5,818 nucleotides of DNA, taken from NCBI GenBank assembly GCA_028868455.1, contig JAGWUK010000220.1, positions 1-5,818 of the forward strand, in the 5' to 3' direction. The DNA is from Burkholderiales bacterium (GTDB taxonomy: Bacteria; Pseudomonadota; Gammaproteobacteria; Burkholderiales; Burkholderiaceae_D). This document shows, piece by piece, positions 1 through 5,818 of the stretch (its first letter is position 1; each line of letters opens with the position of its first letter). Under the pieces are notes generated by a model that did no database searches, had not been told where the DNA came from, and was given only the letters and a program-made list of their open reading frames with translations. A program made the position numbers and the translations under genes.

Positions 1-164
1 TTGCATTGGCATTGCTGATAACGGTGATTCCGCTGGTTGTGACTTTGTTTGTGGCCTTTTTGTTGCTGAAAATAATGTTGGTGCTGCTTGTCATGATTTT
101 GCGTCAGAACAAGCGCCAGCCTTCGCAAGTAGAATTTATCTACGAGCCTAGCGATAAAAAGTAA
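1..164 (+). CDS. C-terminal end of an unidentified hydrophobic membrane protein (5' partial)
   Basis: The frame beginning at base 3 is open from the left edge to a TAA at 162-164 and gives about 53 residues. The first 35 or so are almost entirely Leu, Val, Ile, Ala and Phe (for example ALALLITVIPLVVTLFVAF), broken only by one Lys. That is enough for one long or two short transmembrane segments. A polar, basic tail follows (RQNKRQPSQ, then EFIYEPSDKK). This hydrophobic-then-positive pattern suggests a C-terminus on the cytoplasmic side. The other two plus frames carry stops within this stretch, and neither looks like protein. The start and most of the protein lie outside the window, so no family can be named. 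No clear terminator follows the stop. Confidence 0.6.
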   Translation, partial: ALALLITVIPLVVTLFVAFLLLKIMLVLLVMILRQNKRQPSQVEFIYEPSDKK

Positions 165-336
165 ATTTTTCCCTTGCACAGCCTGAATCTGGGCGACTTG
201 ACTGAACACGATGCGACGAGATTTTTGCCTGATGGTACGAGGGATTTTCAAAGAATTTCGCCGCAAAAAAATTGCCGATGCAGCACGTCGGAATTATCAT
301 TTAACTACCAATGTAAAAGATAGTTACAAATTTTTG

Positions 337-364
337 TTGCCATGTGGCATTTTTTTACTATCAT
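337..364 (+). promoter_or_regulatory. Candidate sigma70-type promoter
   Basis: TTGCCA (337-342) and TATCAT (359-364) resemble the -35 and -10 hexamers, with a 16-base spacer rich in T. Transcription would begin near 370-372, just before the first inverted repeat of the structured stretch. It could drive a long leader of the HDOD gene or a separate small RNA. The call rests on hexamer similarity alone. Confidence 0.4.
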
Positions 365-370
365 AGTCAC

Positions 371-556
371 TGCGGCAGGCCGTTTTGCAAACCTGCTGTT
401 GTGGTGAAGGTATCTGTATCACCAACTTTCATCTGGGAATGTGATAAATAGCCGGCAATCTTTTTCAGCGCGATAACAATTGATGCGACATCGCTGTGTT
501 ATCGACCATCCGGACTGTAGTAGGTGCTTGCATTATTGTGGCGGCGCTTACGGATG
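371..556 (+). promoter_or_regulatory. Candidate structured RNA leader with four hairpins
   Basis: Four inverted repeats lie in a row. (a) GCAGG at 375-379 pairs with CCTGC at 392-396; TTT/AAA inside may also pair. (b) GGTGA at 403-407 pairs with TCACC at 419-423. (c) CGATAACA at 471-478 pairs with TGTTATCG at 497-504 (8 bp), enclosing GATG/CATC (482-485 and 489-492) around a CGA loop. (d) CATCCG at 507-512 pairs with CGGATG at 551-556, enclosing TAGGTGC (521-527) against GCGCTTA (544-550) with two G-U pairs. Hairpin (c) could be replaced by CAGCG (466-470) with CGCTG (492-496), so two alternative folds exist. No known riboswitch or sRNA family was recognised. Short stems arise by chance, so this is tentative. 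Confidence 0.3.
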
Positions 557-665
557 TGATTTTGCCGGGTTTGTTTTTGTAGTCAATTCCCTTGACGATT
601 GTTGATCGGCTGTCCCCGAATCGCCCCTCTGATCAGGGTCGTGTGAGCGCGTGCTTTCTCCATTT

Positions 666-682
666 CTGTCATACACTGTAGT
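666..682 (+). promoter_or_regulatory. Pho-box-like direct repeat (weak)
   Basis: CTGTCAT (666-672), three bases, then CTGTAGT (676-682) resembles the two 7-base half sites bound by PhoB-type regulators. The canonical spacing is four bases (an 11-base period) and here it is three, and the second half matches only partly. It lies 87 bases before the HDOD start codon. No convincing -10 hexamer stands at the expected distance, so it is a weak candidate. Confidence 0.2.
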
Positions 683-755
683 AATCAAGGAACAGACTGC
701 AACATCTGGACAGAAAAACTGCATCGACATTGCGCATTCATACAAGTTAGTTGTC

Positions 756-762
756 AAAGGGG
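756..762 (+). promoter_or_regulatory. Ribosome binding site of the HDOD gene
   Basis: AAAGGGG lies seven bases before the ATG at 770 and is a good Shine-Dalgarno sequence. It fixes the start: no other in-frame start nearby has such a site, and the GTG at 765 is out of frame. Confidence 0.75.
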
Positions 763-769
763 TAGTGCC

Positions 770-1606
770 ATGAACAAGTTAGATATTTTTAAAACGCTCG
801 CAGCGGAGGCATCCAAGGGAGAATTGGTTTTCCCAACCAATGTCAATGCAACGCTGAAGCTGCAACGCATGCTGGACGACCCGGATTGCCATATTGACAC
901 CGCGGCAAAACTGATCATGGATGACCCGCTGGTCGCGGCAAAAACAGTAGCGCTGGCAAATTCGGTGGCATATAACCGTTCTGGCAATGAAATCACCAAC
1001 GTCAAACTGGCAGTGAATCGTCTGGGTTTTCGTACCATGAAATCCCTGGTCGCCTCAGTCATCGTGCGCCAGCTCAGTTGCGAAATCACCAATCCTGCAC
1101 TTAAAGCCAAAGCCAATCAGCTTTGGGAACACACGGCGCATGTTGCCGCTCTGGCGCAGGTCATTGCAAGGCACGTCACACGCGTTGATCCCGACACGGC
1201 CATGTTCGCGGCGATAGTGCATGAGATCGGCGGCTTCTACCTGATTTCGCGTGCGCAGGAACATCCTGGTTTGCTTGATGGCGAACCGGAAGCATGGACC
1301 GAATACAGCGAAAAACTGATAGGTCGCAGCGTCATGAAGCAACTCGGTATTCCTGTATCTGTCGTACAGGCAGTCGAGGCGCTGTGGCATGGCTATTGTG
1401 CGTTCCCGGCGCTGTCACTCGGCGATACCTTGTTGCTGGCAGATGATCTGGCACCAGTGCGCTCGCCTTTGCATGAAACAGATGAAATGAGCAAACGTCG
1501 CATTTCCATGATTATTGATTTCGATATTGAAGATACCAACTTCCAAAGTTTGATGACGGAATCGGAGAGTGAAGTTGATTCCCTGCGGTCAGCATTGATG
1601 GTCTGA
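770..1606 (+). CDS. Stand-alone HDOD-domain signalling protein
   Basis: A 278-residue soluble protein without a signal peptide or membrane segment. The HDOD domain (a non-catalytic relative of the HD/HD-GYP phosphohydrolases) spans about residues 15-215. Visible family landmarks are the FPTNVNATLKLQ start (21-32), the DDPxxAAKTVALANSVAY core (51-68), NRLGFRTMKSLV (83-94), LWEHT with H121 (118-122) and VHEIG (150-154). The usual His-Asp pair is His151-Glu152, and the Lys that often follows in catalytic HD-GYP enzymes is Gly, so hydrolysis is unlikely. The C-terminal 60 residues are acidic and were not assigned. HDOD proteins generally act in signal transduction, often near two-component or cyclic-di-GMP systems; the partner here is unknown. 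The gene stands alone, with a strong ribosome binding site before it and its own terminator 24 bases after the stop. Confidence 0.93.
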   Translation: MNKLDIFKTLAAEASKGELVFPTNVNATLKLQRMLDDPDCHIDTAAKLIMDDPLVAAKTVALANSVAYNRSGNEITNVKLAVNRLGFRTMKSLVASVIVRQLSCEITNPALKAKANQLWEHTAHVAALAQVIARHVTRVDPDTAMFAAIVHEIGGFYLISRAQEHPGLLDGEPEAWTEYSEKLIGRSVMKQLGIPVSVVQAVEALWHGYCAFPALSLGDTLLLADDLAPVRSPLHETDEMSKRRISMIIDFDIEDTNFQSLMTESESEVDSLRSALMV

Positions 1607-1630
1607 CACTGACCAACCAACTCTGGATGC

Positions 1631-1670
1631 AAAAGAGAGGCAAGGTATTTGCCTCTCTTTTTTGTTTTTT
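1631..1670 (+). terminator. Intrinsic terminator of the HDOD gene
   Basis: AAAAGAGAGGCAA (1631-1643) pairs perfectly with TTGCCTCTCTTTT (1649-1661), giving a 13-bp stem with a 5-base GGTAT loop, followed by further T residues to 1670. It starts 24 bases after the HDOD stop. Because the stem begins with an A run, it could also work for transcription arriving on the minus strand, though no minus-strand gene ends here. Confidence 0.95.
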
Positions 1671-1726
1671 ATCGCAGCATTTTCTCTTCCCTGACAAGCA
1701 CCTTCCTTCTTTTGCCTCGCATGCTT

Positions 1727-1771
1727 ACTGGTATTTTGCCGATTTGCGACTGGCAAAGCGCACATACCAGT
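1727..1771. repeat. Imperfect 45-base inverted repeat
   Basis: ACTGGTAT (1727-1734) is the reverse complement of ATACCAGT (1764-1771). Inside it, TTTGCC (1735-1740) continues the stem with GGCAAA (1752-1757), leaving an 11-base loop and a 6-base bulge at 1758-1763. This gives 14 pairs in all. No T run follows on either strand, so it is not a typical terminator. It could be an RNA structure, an operator or the trace of a small dispersed repeat; the function is unknown. Confidence 0.5.
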
Positions 1772-1819
1772 TGCCTTAAAAGCCAAGATTATCCCGAACA
1801 ATCAGAGGTCAACACAATT

Positions 1820-1847
1820 CAAGCGCCGCATGGTACCAACTCGCTTG
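1820..1847. promoter_or_regulatory. Nested dyad, possible protein-binding site
   Basis: CAAGCG (1820-1825) and CGCTTG (1842-1847) form an inverted repeat enclosing the perfect palindrome TGGTACCA (1831-1838). The centres of the outer and inner symmetry differ by only one base. Such nested symmetry suits a dimeric regulator, but no known operator was recognised and it lies about 100 bases upstream of the candidate transporter promoter. Confidence 0.2.
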
Positions 1848-1948
1848 CGCAGAGAGAAAATCCAATCAACTTTGCGAAAATCAAGCATACAATTTAGCAA
1901 AATTGCCGACACACTGGCATTGAAGTGGATTTAATTATATAAAACCAG

Positions 1949-1977
1949 TTGACCGTGAAATTACGCCCTAGTATGTT
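1949..1977 (+). promoter_or_regulatory. Candidate sigma70 promoter of the MFS transporter gene
   Basis: TTGACC (1949-1954) matches five of six -35 consensus bases, and TATGTT (1972-1977) matches four of six at -10, with an ideal 17-base spacer. The AT-rich tract at 1929-1945 just upstream is placed like an UP element. Transcription would start near 1984. That leaves about 87 leader bases before the ATG at 2071, or about 15 before the GTG at 1999. Confidence 0.5.
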
Positions 1978-2070
1978 GTAGCCTCAGCCGGGTTAGGGGT
2001 GTCAGCACAACAGCAGAACAGGCACCCGGACTGGTGGACAAATAAAAACCATTCACCTGAGACACTTTCC

Positions 2071-3405
2071 ATGACAACTGAAAACCTCGCTTCCCCACAC
2101 CCTATGCGATGGGTACCGACACTGTATCTGGCTGAGGGCCTGCCGTTTTATGCAGTCGCCCTGATCGCCAGCCTGATGTACAAAAGTATGGGCGTACCAA
2201 ATGAGCAAATTGCCCGTTGGACTGGGCTGATCGGATTTGCGTGGGTATTCAAGTGCTTATGGAGTCCATTTCTGGAAGCGGCGCGCAGCAAAAAATTCAT
2301 CGTGGTGATTTTCCAGCTGGTCGGTGGCGCCAGCCTGGGACTGGTTGCAGTGACGCTGCAATTGCCTATGTATTTTGCGCTCAGCATTGCACTTCTAGCC
2401 GTCGTCGCCATTGCCTCGGCGACCCACGATATCGCGGCGGATGGTTTGTATATCGCCAGCCTCAGCAATAAACAACAAGCCGCCTATGCTGGCTGGCAAG
2501 GCGCGTTCTACAATGCAGCCAAATTTATTTCCCTCGGCGGGCTGGTGATACTGGCCGGACACCTGGAAAAACAGATGGCGGCATCGCATGCCTGGACCAT
2601 CATCTTTGCGATTCTGGGAGTCATGCTCTGCGCGCTTGGCCTGTACCATATGTGGGCGTTGCCGGGCACGAAAAACACCAATACCGACGCCAGTATGCGC
2701 AGCGTCTTTGTCACGCTGTGGGATGTGATCGTCGACTTTTTCCGCAAACCGGGCATCTGGATGGCAATTAGCTTCATCATTTTATTCCGCGCGGGTGAAG
2801 GTCAGATCCAAACGATTGGGCCGCTGTTTTTACGTGACGCCAGAAACCTCGGTGGCCTGGGGCTGACGACCGATCAGGTTGGCATTGCGTACGGCACAGC
2901 CGGTACCATAGCCTTCCTCGGCGGCAGCATACTCGGTGGTTACTTTGCCTCATGGCTGGGTCTGAAACGCGCCCTCCCCTGGTTAATCCTGGCGATGAAT
3001 ACACCTAATCTGGCCTTCTTTTTCCTCAGCCATAACCTGCCAGAAAATATGTCTGTCATCACTGCGGCGTTGGCTTTTGAAATGTTTGGCTATGGATTTG
3101 GCTTTGTCGGATTGATTTTATTCATCATGCAGGTGGTCGCGCCGGGAAAATACCAGACCGCGCATTACGCGCTGGGAACCGGTGTCATGCAATTAGGATT
3201 TGTATTCTTTAAAACTGTCAGCGGCGACATCCAGGTCGTCATGGGCTATCAGCATTTTTTCTTGTGGGTGTTGCTCAGCGCCATACCGGTACTCATCATG
3301 ACGCGCTTTATGTCATTTAGCGAACTGACCCCGCACGGCGAGCAAGATACGCAGGACAACAACGCTGCGGCAGCCAACGGCATGGCAAAAACAGCGGACG
3401 CCTGA
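2071..3405 (+). CDS. MFS transporter, AmpG/PAT-type family
   Basis: A polytopic inner-membrane protein of 444 residues with about twelve hydrophobic segments, matching the AmpG-like branch of the major facilitator superfamily. Landmarks, numbered from the ATG at 2071, are LYLAEGLPF opening the first helix (18-26), the loop ATHDIAADGLYIASL (117-131), FRAGEGQIQTIGPLFLRD at the start of the second half (239-256) and HYALGTGVMQLG (365-376). The last 25 residues are a polar, Asn/Ala-rich tail. AmpG carries anhydro-muropeptides in cell-wall recycling, and relatives such as the FptX/RhtX group import siderophores; the substrate here cannot be read from the sequence, so no symbol is given. The start is uncertain. 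The frame is open back to a GTG at 1999, adding 24 polar residues, but the G-rich stretch there abuts the GTG. The ATG at 2071 has only a weak TGAGA at 2058-2062. No neighbour shares its transcript. Confidence 0.9.
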   Translation: MTTENLASPHPMRWVPTLYLAEGLPFYAVALIASLMYKSMGVPNEQIARWTGLIGFAWVFKCLWSPFLEAARSKKFIVVIFQLVGGASLGLVAVTLQLPMYFALSIALLAVVAIASATHDIAADGLYIASLSNKQQAAYAGWQGAFYNAAKFISLGGLVILAGHLEKQMAASHAWTIIFAILGVMLCALGLYHMWALPGTKNTNTDASMRSVFVTLWDVIVDFFRKPGIWMAISFIILFRAGEGQIQTIGPLFLRDARNLGGLGLTTDQVGIAYGTAGTIAFLGGSILGGYFASWLGLKRALPWLILAMNTPNLAFFFLSHNLPENMSVITAALAFEMFGYGFGFVGLILFIMQVVAPGKYQTAHYALGTGVMQLGFVFFKTVSGDIQVVMGYQHFFLWVLLSAIPVLIMTRFMSFSELTPHGEQDTQDNNAAAANGMAKTADA

Positions 3406-3433
3406 GCGCCGACGAACCATGCAGCGACAGACA

Positions 3434-3472
3434 GCGCGGCAGATTTTTTATAGAGTTACCGCGCATTTTTTT
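3434..3472 (+). terminator. Probable intrinsic terminator of the transporter gene
   Basis: GCGCGG (3434-3439) pairs with CCGCGC (3459-3464), making a six-pair all-GC stem that is followed at once by A and seven T residues (3466-3472). The 19-base loop is larger than usual, which lowers confidence. It lies 28 bases after the transporter stop. The polarity suits the plus strand only, since no T run follows the stem on the minus strand. Confidence 0.65.
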
Positions 3473-3521
3473 CGAATTAATCGTGGGATTAAATGCGAAC
3501 GGCAACGGCGACGCCAGAGCA

Positions 3522-5818
3522 TCAAAGCATTGCCGATGCGTTTTGCGGCGTTGTGCGTGGTGCCGATTGCGGCAGGTCAACGATGAAACAAGTCCCTTTG
3601 CCGTAAAAACTTTTCACATCCAGATGCCCGCCTAACATCTTGGTCACGATATTGTGGACAATATTCAAGCCCAGACCTGTGCCACCGCGCCCAAGTTTGG
3701 TCGTATAAAACGGATCGAAAATACGCGACAACTGCTCGTCTTCGATGCCGATACCATCATCAGAAAATTCTATCCGGACGCTATCCGGTGCAGACATCGT
3801 CGCATACAGTCGCATCACACCAAATTCTTTGCCATCAAACGCATGTGCCACGGCATTATTGATCAGATTCGTGACAACCTGTTCCAAAGGTCCCGGGTAA
3901 CTGTCCATGGAAATGGGTTCGGGAATATCGACTTCCAGCGTGTATCCGGTTTTTCTGAGCATCGGTGTCAGCAGCGCCACCACATCGTTAATCACATGAA
4001 GCAAGTCAAACTGGCGGCGTTGGTCAGTGACCTGATCGACAGCCACCTGCTTGAAGTTCGTCACCAGTTCACTGGAACGATTCAGACCACGCAACAGAAT
4101 TTCCATTCCCTGGCGCGTGTCATCAAGATAGGTCGTCAGGTTTGAACGCTTCAGCGCACCGTCGTCAAACGCTTTATGAATCTCGACCGACTTGTCGCGC
4201 AAAGTGCTGGCCACGGTCAGGCAATTACCTATCGGTGTATTCAATTCATGCGCGACAACGGCCACGATATTGCCCAGCGCTCTTAGTTTTTCTGAGCGTA
4301 TCAATTCCGTCTGCGCCAATTGCAGATGTTCCATCGCACTGGCGAGATCGTGATTGGCCTGTTCCAGTTCAGCCGTGCGTTGCAGTACGCGGGATTCCAG
4401 CTCGTCGTTGAGTCTGCCCAGCGCCTGTTGCGCCTCGATTTCCGGCGTGATATTGCGTGCAACGCCAAGATAGCCGGTCACGCTGCCATGCACATCCTTC
4501 ACCGTTGTCACGCCCAGCGAAACATGAAAACGCTCACCGTTTTTATGCACATAAATCCAGTTGCGCGTCTCTGATCCATTGAGCAGAGCAACAGCAGTAA
4601 AAATCTCTATGCCCAGAATCGGTCGTCCCAACTGTTCGCTCAGTTCGCGGCTGCGCTGGAGCATTTCATTACGATCATGGAACACTGCCGGAAACATTTT
4701 CCCCACACATTCATCGGCACGATAACCCAGCATTTTTTCCGCACCGCGATTAAACATTGTGACCACGCCATCCGTATCTGTCGCAATAATGGCGACCTCC
4801 GAGGCGGCGTCAAGCACGTCCTGCAAAGCACGTCGCGCATTTTCGACACGAATCTCGGATTCGATACGTTCCGTCATATCCTTGCAAATTGCCACGATGT
4901 GCTTTACGCCATCAATATACAACGTCGCCGCCGACAGCAAGGTCTTATTAATGTTACCGTTTCTTTGCTGGATATCGGTCTGAAAATTACTGACCGATCC
5001 GGTCTCCAGCATCATACCGGTCCATATCTTGCGCGTTTCCGGATCTGGCCAGATGTGCATTTCCAGCGAAGTTTTTCCCATTGCCTCTTGTTTGGAATAG
5101 CCGGTAATTTTTTCAAAACCATCGTTGGCGTAAACAATCATGCCATCATCAAAACGACTCAGCGTCAGGTAATCCGGAACAGCCTCAAATACAGATTGAA
5201 GACGACTTGCCGTTTCGCGTTGCTGTTGTTCGCTGCGTTTCAATGCATCGATCTCGTGCGCCAGGCGATCACTCAACAGGTTCAGCGCTCGACCGACCAC
5301 ACCTATTTCGTCGGCACCGATATGCGCGACCTTGGTATCGTAATGACCATGAGAAATCGCGTTGGCAGAAACTTCCAGATACTTCAAATTGCGGGTCAGC
5401 CAGGTTCCCAACAAGGCGATAAAGAAAAACGACAAAATGACCTCAGCGGAAGCAATGGCGATGGATTCTCGCAACAGCTTGTTTCTGGCATCCTGGATGA
5501 AGCGCGTCGAAACCCCGAACAGTAATTCGCCGTATTGCTGACCAGCCAGCATAATCGGAATGCGTGCATCGAGCCGTTCATCGTCCGCAGTTATGTGTAT
5601 GTCGTTAATCGTTTGGGCAGTTTTGTCCGCCCAGCCATCGGATGCGATCAGGCGATGACGTTGGTCAAACAAGAGAAAATACACAATGCCTTCCTTGCGC
5701 CGGCTGACGCGGAACACATCGTTAATCGTCGCGTAATCCTGCTGCGCCATCGAGGGGCCGATCGATGCATTCAACAAGACGGACACTTCACTTAAACGGA
5801 TATTGGTCAGTTGCAGTA
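3522..5818 (-). CDS. Multi-sensor PAS/HAMP histidine kinase (5' partial)
   Basis: A membrane sensor kinase with 764 residues in the window. Its frame runs open through the right edge, so the start and first membrane helix are missing; the GTG at 5786 is internal. Numbered from that codon, a periplasmic, possibly Cache-like, sensor occupies about 1-105 (YFLLFDQRHRLIASDG at 36-51), a transmembrane helix 108-130 and HAMP 130-182. Two PAS domains follow (about 196-312 and 320-455; YANDGFEKITGY at 219-230, FNRGAEKMLGY at 345-355), then a coiled coil (452-500). The DHp domain carries the phospho-accepting His513 in VAHELNTPIG. The ATPase domain has the N box NLINNAVAHA (640-649), DDGIGI (676-681), DPFYTT (691-696) and GGTGLGL (701-707). 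All catalytic motifs are intact. Family knowledge says it autophosphorylates and passes phosphate to a response regulator, but none is seen in the window. The signal is unknown. It converges with the transporter gene, 116 bases apart. Confidence 0.96.
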   Translation of the reverse strand, partial: LQLTNIRLSEVSVLLNASIGPSMAQQDYATINDVFRVSRRKEGIVYFLLFDQRHRLIASDGWADKTAQTINDIHITADDERLDARIPIMLAGQQYGELLFGVSTRFIQDARNKLLRESIAIASAEVILSFFFIALLGTWLTRNLKYLEVSANAISHGHYDTKVAHIGADEIGVVGRALNLLSDRLAHEIDALKRSEQQQRETASRLQSVFEAVPDYLTLSRFDDGMIVYANDGFEKITGYSKQEAMGKTSLEMHIWPDPETRKIWTGMMLETGSVSNFQTDIQQRNGNINKTLLSAATLYIDGVKHIVAICKDMTERIESEIRVENARRALQDVLDAASEVAIIATDTDGVVTMFNRGAEKMLGYRADECVGKMFPAVFHDRNEMLQRSRELSEQLGRPILGIEIFTAVALLNGSETRNWIYVHKNGERFHVSLGVTTVKDVHGSVTGYLGVARNITPEIEAQQALGRLNDELESRVLQRTAELEQANHDLASAMEHLQLAQTELIRSEKLRALGNIVAVVAHELNTPIGNCLTVASTLRDKSVEIHKAFDDGALKRSNLTTYLDDTRQGMEILLRGLNRSSELVTNFKQVAVDQVTDQRRQFDLLHVINDVVALLTPMLRKTGYTLEVDIPEPISMDSYPGPLEQVVTNLINNAVAHAFDGKEFGVMRLYATMSAPDSVRIEFSDDGIGIEDEQLSRIFDPFYTTKLGRGGTGLGLNIVHNIVTKMLGGHLDVKSFYGKGTCFIVDLPQSAPRTTPQNASAML

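Larger units (their letters stand above)
165..769. other. 605-base gene-free region upstream of the HDOD gene
   Basis: No reading frame here has both a credible ribosome binding site and protein-like composition. The region does hold a candidate sigma70 promoter (337-364), several inverted repeats between 375 and 556, smaller ones near 582-596 (GTCAA/TTGAC) and 629-636 (CTGATCAG), a Pho-box-like repeat (666-682) and the ribosome binding site of the next gene. It is unusually long for a bacterial intergenic space, which is why a regulatory leader or a small RNA is worth considering. No convincing intrinsic terminator was found inside it, so transcription starting at the candidate promoter could run into the HDOD gene. 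Confidence 0.6.
1671..1948. other. Gene-free region between the HDOD terminator and the transporter promoter
   Basis: No credible gene is present. The only long open frame starts with a TTG inside the terminator stem and has no ribosome binding site. The stretch holds a bulged inverted repeat (1727-1771), a dyad (1820-1847) and an AT-rich tract (about 1929-1945) just before the transporter promoter. Confidence 0.6.

Noticed and set aside
336..356. TGCC/GGCA hairpin followed by seven T residues, as a possible terminator of the first gene
   Set aside because: The stem is only four pairs with a four-base loop, too weak to be persuasive, and the same bases make a better promoter spacer.
211..366. 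51-codon plus-strand open frame starting MRRDFCLMVRG
   Set aside because: It has no Shine-Dalgarno sequence, no recognisable domain, and its end overlaps the candidate -10 hexamer. It is probably a chance frame, though the Lys/Arg-rich start is worth a homology check.
375..423. Possible cyclic-di-GMP (GEMM) riboswitch, prompted by the GCAAACC string and the HDOD gene
   Set aside because: The rest of the GEMM consensus (the second conserved helix and the GCAAAGCC segment at proper spacing) is absent.
466..482. Similarity of GCGATAACAATTG to the lac operator
   Set aside because: Only one half resembles the operator, and no LacI-type symmetry or sugar gene is present. The bases are better explained as one arm of the 8-bp hairpin.
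548..757. 69-codon minus-strand frame in the leader region
   Set aside because: It has no ribosome binding site before its ATG, its composition does not resemble a folded protein, and it lies across the inverted repeats and Pho-like site.
1649..1897. 82-codon plus-strand frame after the HDOD gene
   Set aside because: It begins with a TTG inside the terminator stem, has no ribosome binding site, and has low-quality composition with a T-tract-encoded Phe-rich start.
3477..3492. TTAATC/GATTAA hairpin as a terminator for the kinase
   Set aside because: The stem is AT-only apart from one pair, and it is not followed by a T run on the minus strand.
4677..5525. 282-codon plus-strand frame opposite the kinase gene
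   Set aside because: It is antisense to a kinase whose motifs are all intact in the minus frame. The plus frame is rich in His, Arg and Gln with no domain, as expected of a shadow.

Overview
The window looks like a chromosomal segment of a betaproteobacterium. The probable group is Burkholderiales, of the Oxalobacteraceae type (Herminiimonas/Janthinobacterium-like). This rests on roughly 50% GC, the codon use and the flavour of the three main proteins. It is an inference from style, not a database match. No tRNA, rRNA, insertion sequence, CRISPR array or phage gene was seen.

Layout. (1) Bases 1-164 hold the last ~53 codons of a plus-strand gene for a small, very hydrophobic membrane protein that cannot be identified. 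(2) Bases 165-769 are a 605-base gap without a convincing gene. It contains a fair sigma70-type promoter followed by a cluster of hairpin-forming inverted repeats, and a Pho-box-like direct repeat nearer the next gene. (3) Bases 770-1606 encode a 278-residue stand-alone HDOD-domain protein, closed by a textbook intrinsic terminator with a 13-bp stem. (4) Bases 1607-2070 are a second gap with two dyad/hairpin elements and a good sigma70 promoter (TTGACC, 17-bp spacer, TATGTT) preceded by an AT-rich stretch. (5) Bases 2071-3405 (or from a GTG at 1999) encode a 12-TM-type MFS transporter of the AmpG/PAT branch, followed by a probable terminator. (6) Bases 3522-5818 on the minus strand encode a large multi-sensor histidine kinase: periplasmic sensor, TM helix, HAMP, two PAS domains, coiled coil, DHp and ATPase. 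Its frame stays open through the right edge, so its N-terminus is missing.

How the genes work together. The HDOD gene and the transporter gene each have their own terminator, and the transporter and the kinase converge, so these look like three independent transcription units. HDOD proteins and PAS histidine kinases are both signalling components. No response regulator is visible next to the kinase, and nothing in the window ties the transporter to either protein. The least ordinary part is the structured, gene-free leader in front of the HDOD gene. The coding content itself is conventional.
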